From contig JAEWNX010000042.1 in NCBI GenBank assembly GCA_023461135.1, positions 1 through 6,563 on the forward strand: 6,563 nucleotides of DNA, given 5' to 3'. The DNA is from Pseudomonadota bacterium (GTDB lineage Bacteria > Pseudomonadota > Alphaproteobacteria > Caulobacterales > Aquidulcibacteraceae). Both the position numbers and the translations under genes were made by a program. The notes beneath the pieces were generated by a model. The model was not told the origin of the DNA. It made no database searches and saw nothing but the letters and a program-made list of their open reading frames with translations. Each line of letters begins with the position of its first letter. Within the stretch, counting starts at the first letter, position 1. Shown piece by piece: positions 6,297 to 6,563 of the stretch.

Positions 6297-6325
6297 AGCC
6301 TATTGCGCGAGTGGGCCGGCCTCAA
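6297..6325 (-). promoter_or_regulatory. Candidate sigma-70-type promoter of the metallopeptidase
   Basis: The minus strand reads TTGAGG (6320-6325), a 17-base spacer, then TAGGCT (6297-6302), 28 bases before the ATG at 6268. The spacing is ideal but the -10 matches the consensus weakly. TAGGCTTC (6295-6302) is identical to the box in front of the S8 protease (4011-4018). The -35 overlaps the end of the kinase remnant. Confidence 0.35.
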
Positions 6326-6563
6326 GCGTTTTGGGCGCCGCCGGCATGAGCGCGGGCGATCGAGCGCGCGGCGGCGAGCCCCAGATCCGCCGCCCGCGTC
6401 CCTTCCTCGTTCAGGCGCACGAACGGCTCGAAGGCGCTCTCGCGCCGATCGGAGGGCACGCCAGGCCGTGTCCGCAATTCCCCAAGATCAATCCGGCAAG
6501 CGGCCGAGCGGACCGACCGGCGGCGCGCCGGGCACGTTTTCGCAGACGTCCCGGTCATGCCCG
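6322..6563 (-). pseudogene. Decayed histidine kinase ATPase-domain remnant (runs off the right edge)
   Basis: The minus-strand frame is open from the window edge to a TGA at 6322-6324. It encodes PGVPSDRRE followed by AFEPFVRLNEEG and DLGLAAARSIARAHAGG. These match in order the G1-box tail, F-box and G2-box of a sensor kinase HATPase domain. Key residues are missing. The Asp-x-Gly of the G1 box is gone. The G2 box reads AADLGL where GTGLGL is expected. An extra Ala splits AHGG, and the protein stops at once with AQNA instead of a final strand. Another frame reads IADT just upstream, as if two bases were lost near 6463-6468 (expected IADTGPGVP). A stop at 6488-6490 interrupts that frame as well. 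Either way it should not bind ATP. A short intact protein of other function is a less likely reading. Confidence 0.55.

Noticed and set aside
6269..6325. N-terminal extension of the metallopeptidase from TTG at 6325
   Set aside because: It would put 19 residues with several Arg before the signal peptide, it overlaps the kinase remnant's end, and ATG 6268 has a better ribosome site.
6315..6345. Repeated GCCGGC flanking the kinase remnant end, as a possible terminator
   Set aside because: GCCGGC is self-complementary and common in high-GC DNA, the loop is 19 bases, and no T-run follows.
5702..6349. 215-codon plus-strand frame opposite the metallopeptidase
   Set aside because: No domain can be recognised, and the minus-strand frame has a signal peptide and zinc motif.

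Overview
The window is GC-rich throughout (roughly two thirds G+C), and all clear genes use a strong high-GC codon pattern. It looks like an ordinary chromosomal stretch of an alphaproteobacterium. A parvulin-type peptidyl-prolyl isomerase directly before argJ, the gene content and the promoter style suggest a relative of the Caulobacterales/Hyphomonadaceae. That placement is an inference from gene order and protein style, not a database result. No integrase, transposase, CRISPR array, tRNA or rRNA was seen, and no stretch over 300 bases lacks a gene or gene remnant.

Layout. Positions 1-366 (+) hold the C-terminal end of a SurA/PrsA-like periplasmic isomerase with a Pro/Ala/Gln-rich tail. argJ (431-1663, +) is complete and has all expected catalytic residues. 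It is followed after 3 bases by a small unrecognised gene (1667-1993, +) that probably forms its operon tail and carries a perfect 13-bp inverted repeat inside its coding sequence. That gene meets, tail to tail with overlapping stop codons, a large S8 subtilisin-like protease on the minus strand (1990-3978). The protease has a lipoprotein signal and a propeptide.

A 109-base divergent region (3979-4087) separates the protease from a 231-residue unrecognised protein (4088-4783, +) that contains an internal duplication ending in YWRP. This region is the most structured non-coding DNA here. Two perfect 9-bp inverted repeats are nested around nearly the same centre, and the inner one pairs the only good Shine-Dalgarno sequence with its complement. 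A 9-codon mini-ORF runs from that Shine-Dalgarno into the start codon of the 231-residue gene. The gene then converges, 3 bases apart, on a secreted zinc metallopeptidase of the gluzincin type with a TPR-like C-terminal half (4787-6268, -). At the right edge (6322-6563, -) lies what appears to be the decayed ATPase end of a histidine kinase.

How the genes relate. The left part is housekeeping: envelope protein folding and arginine biosynthesis. The right part has two exported proteases of different catalytic classes on the minus strand. Their upstream regions share a promoter-like TAGGCTTC box and a TTGAGG box, so co-expression is possible but unproven. I found no convincing evidence of a new multi-gene system. 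The best leads are the nested dyad with its mini-ORF and the perfect hairpin inside the gene after argJ.
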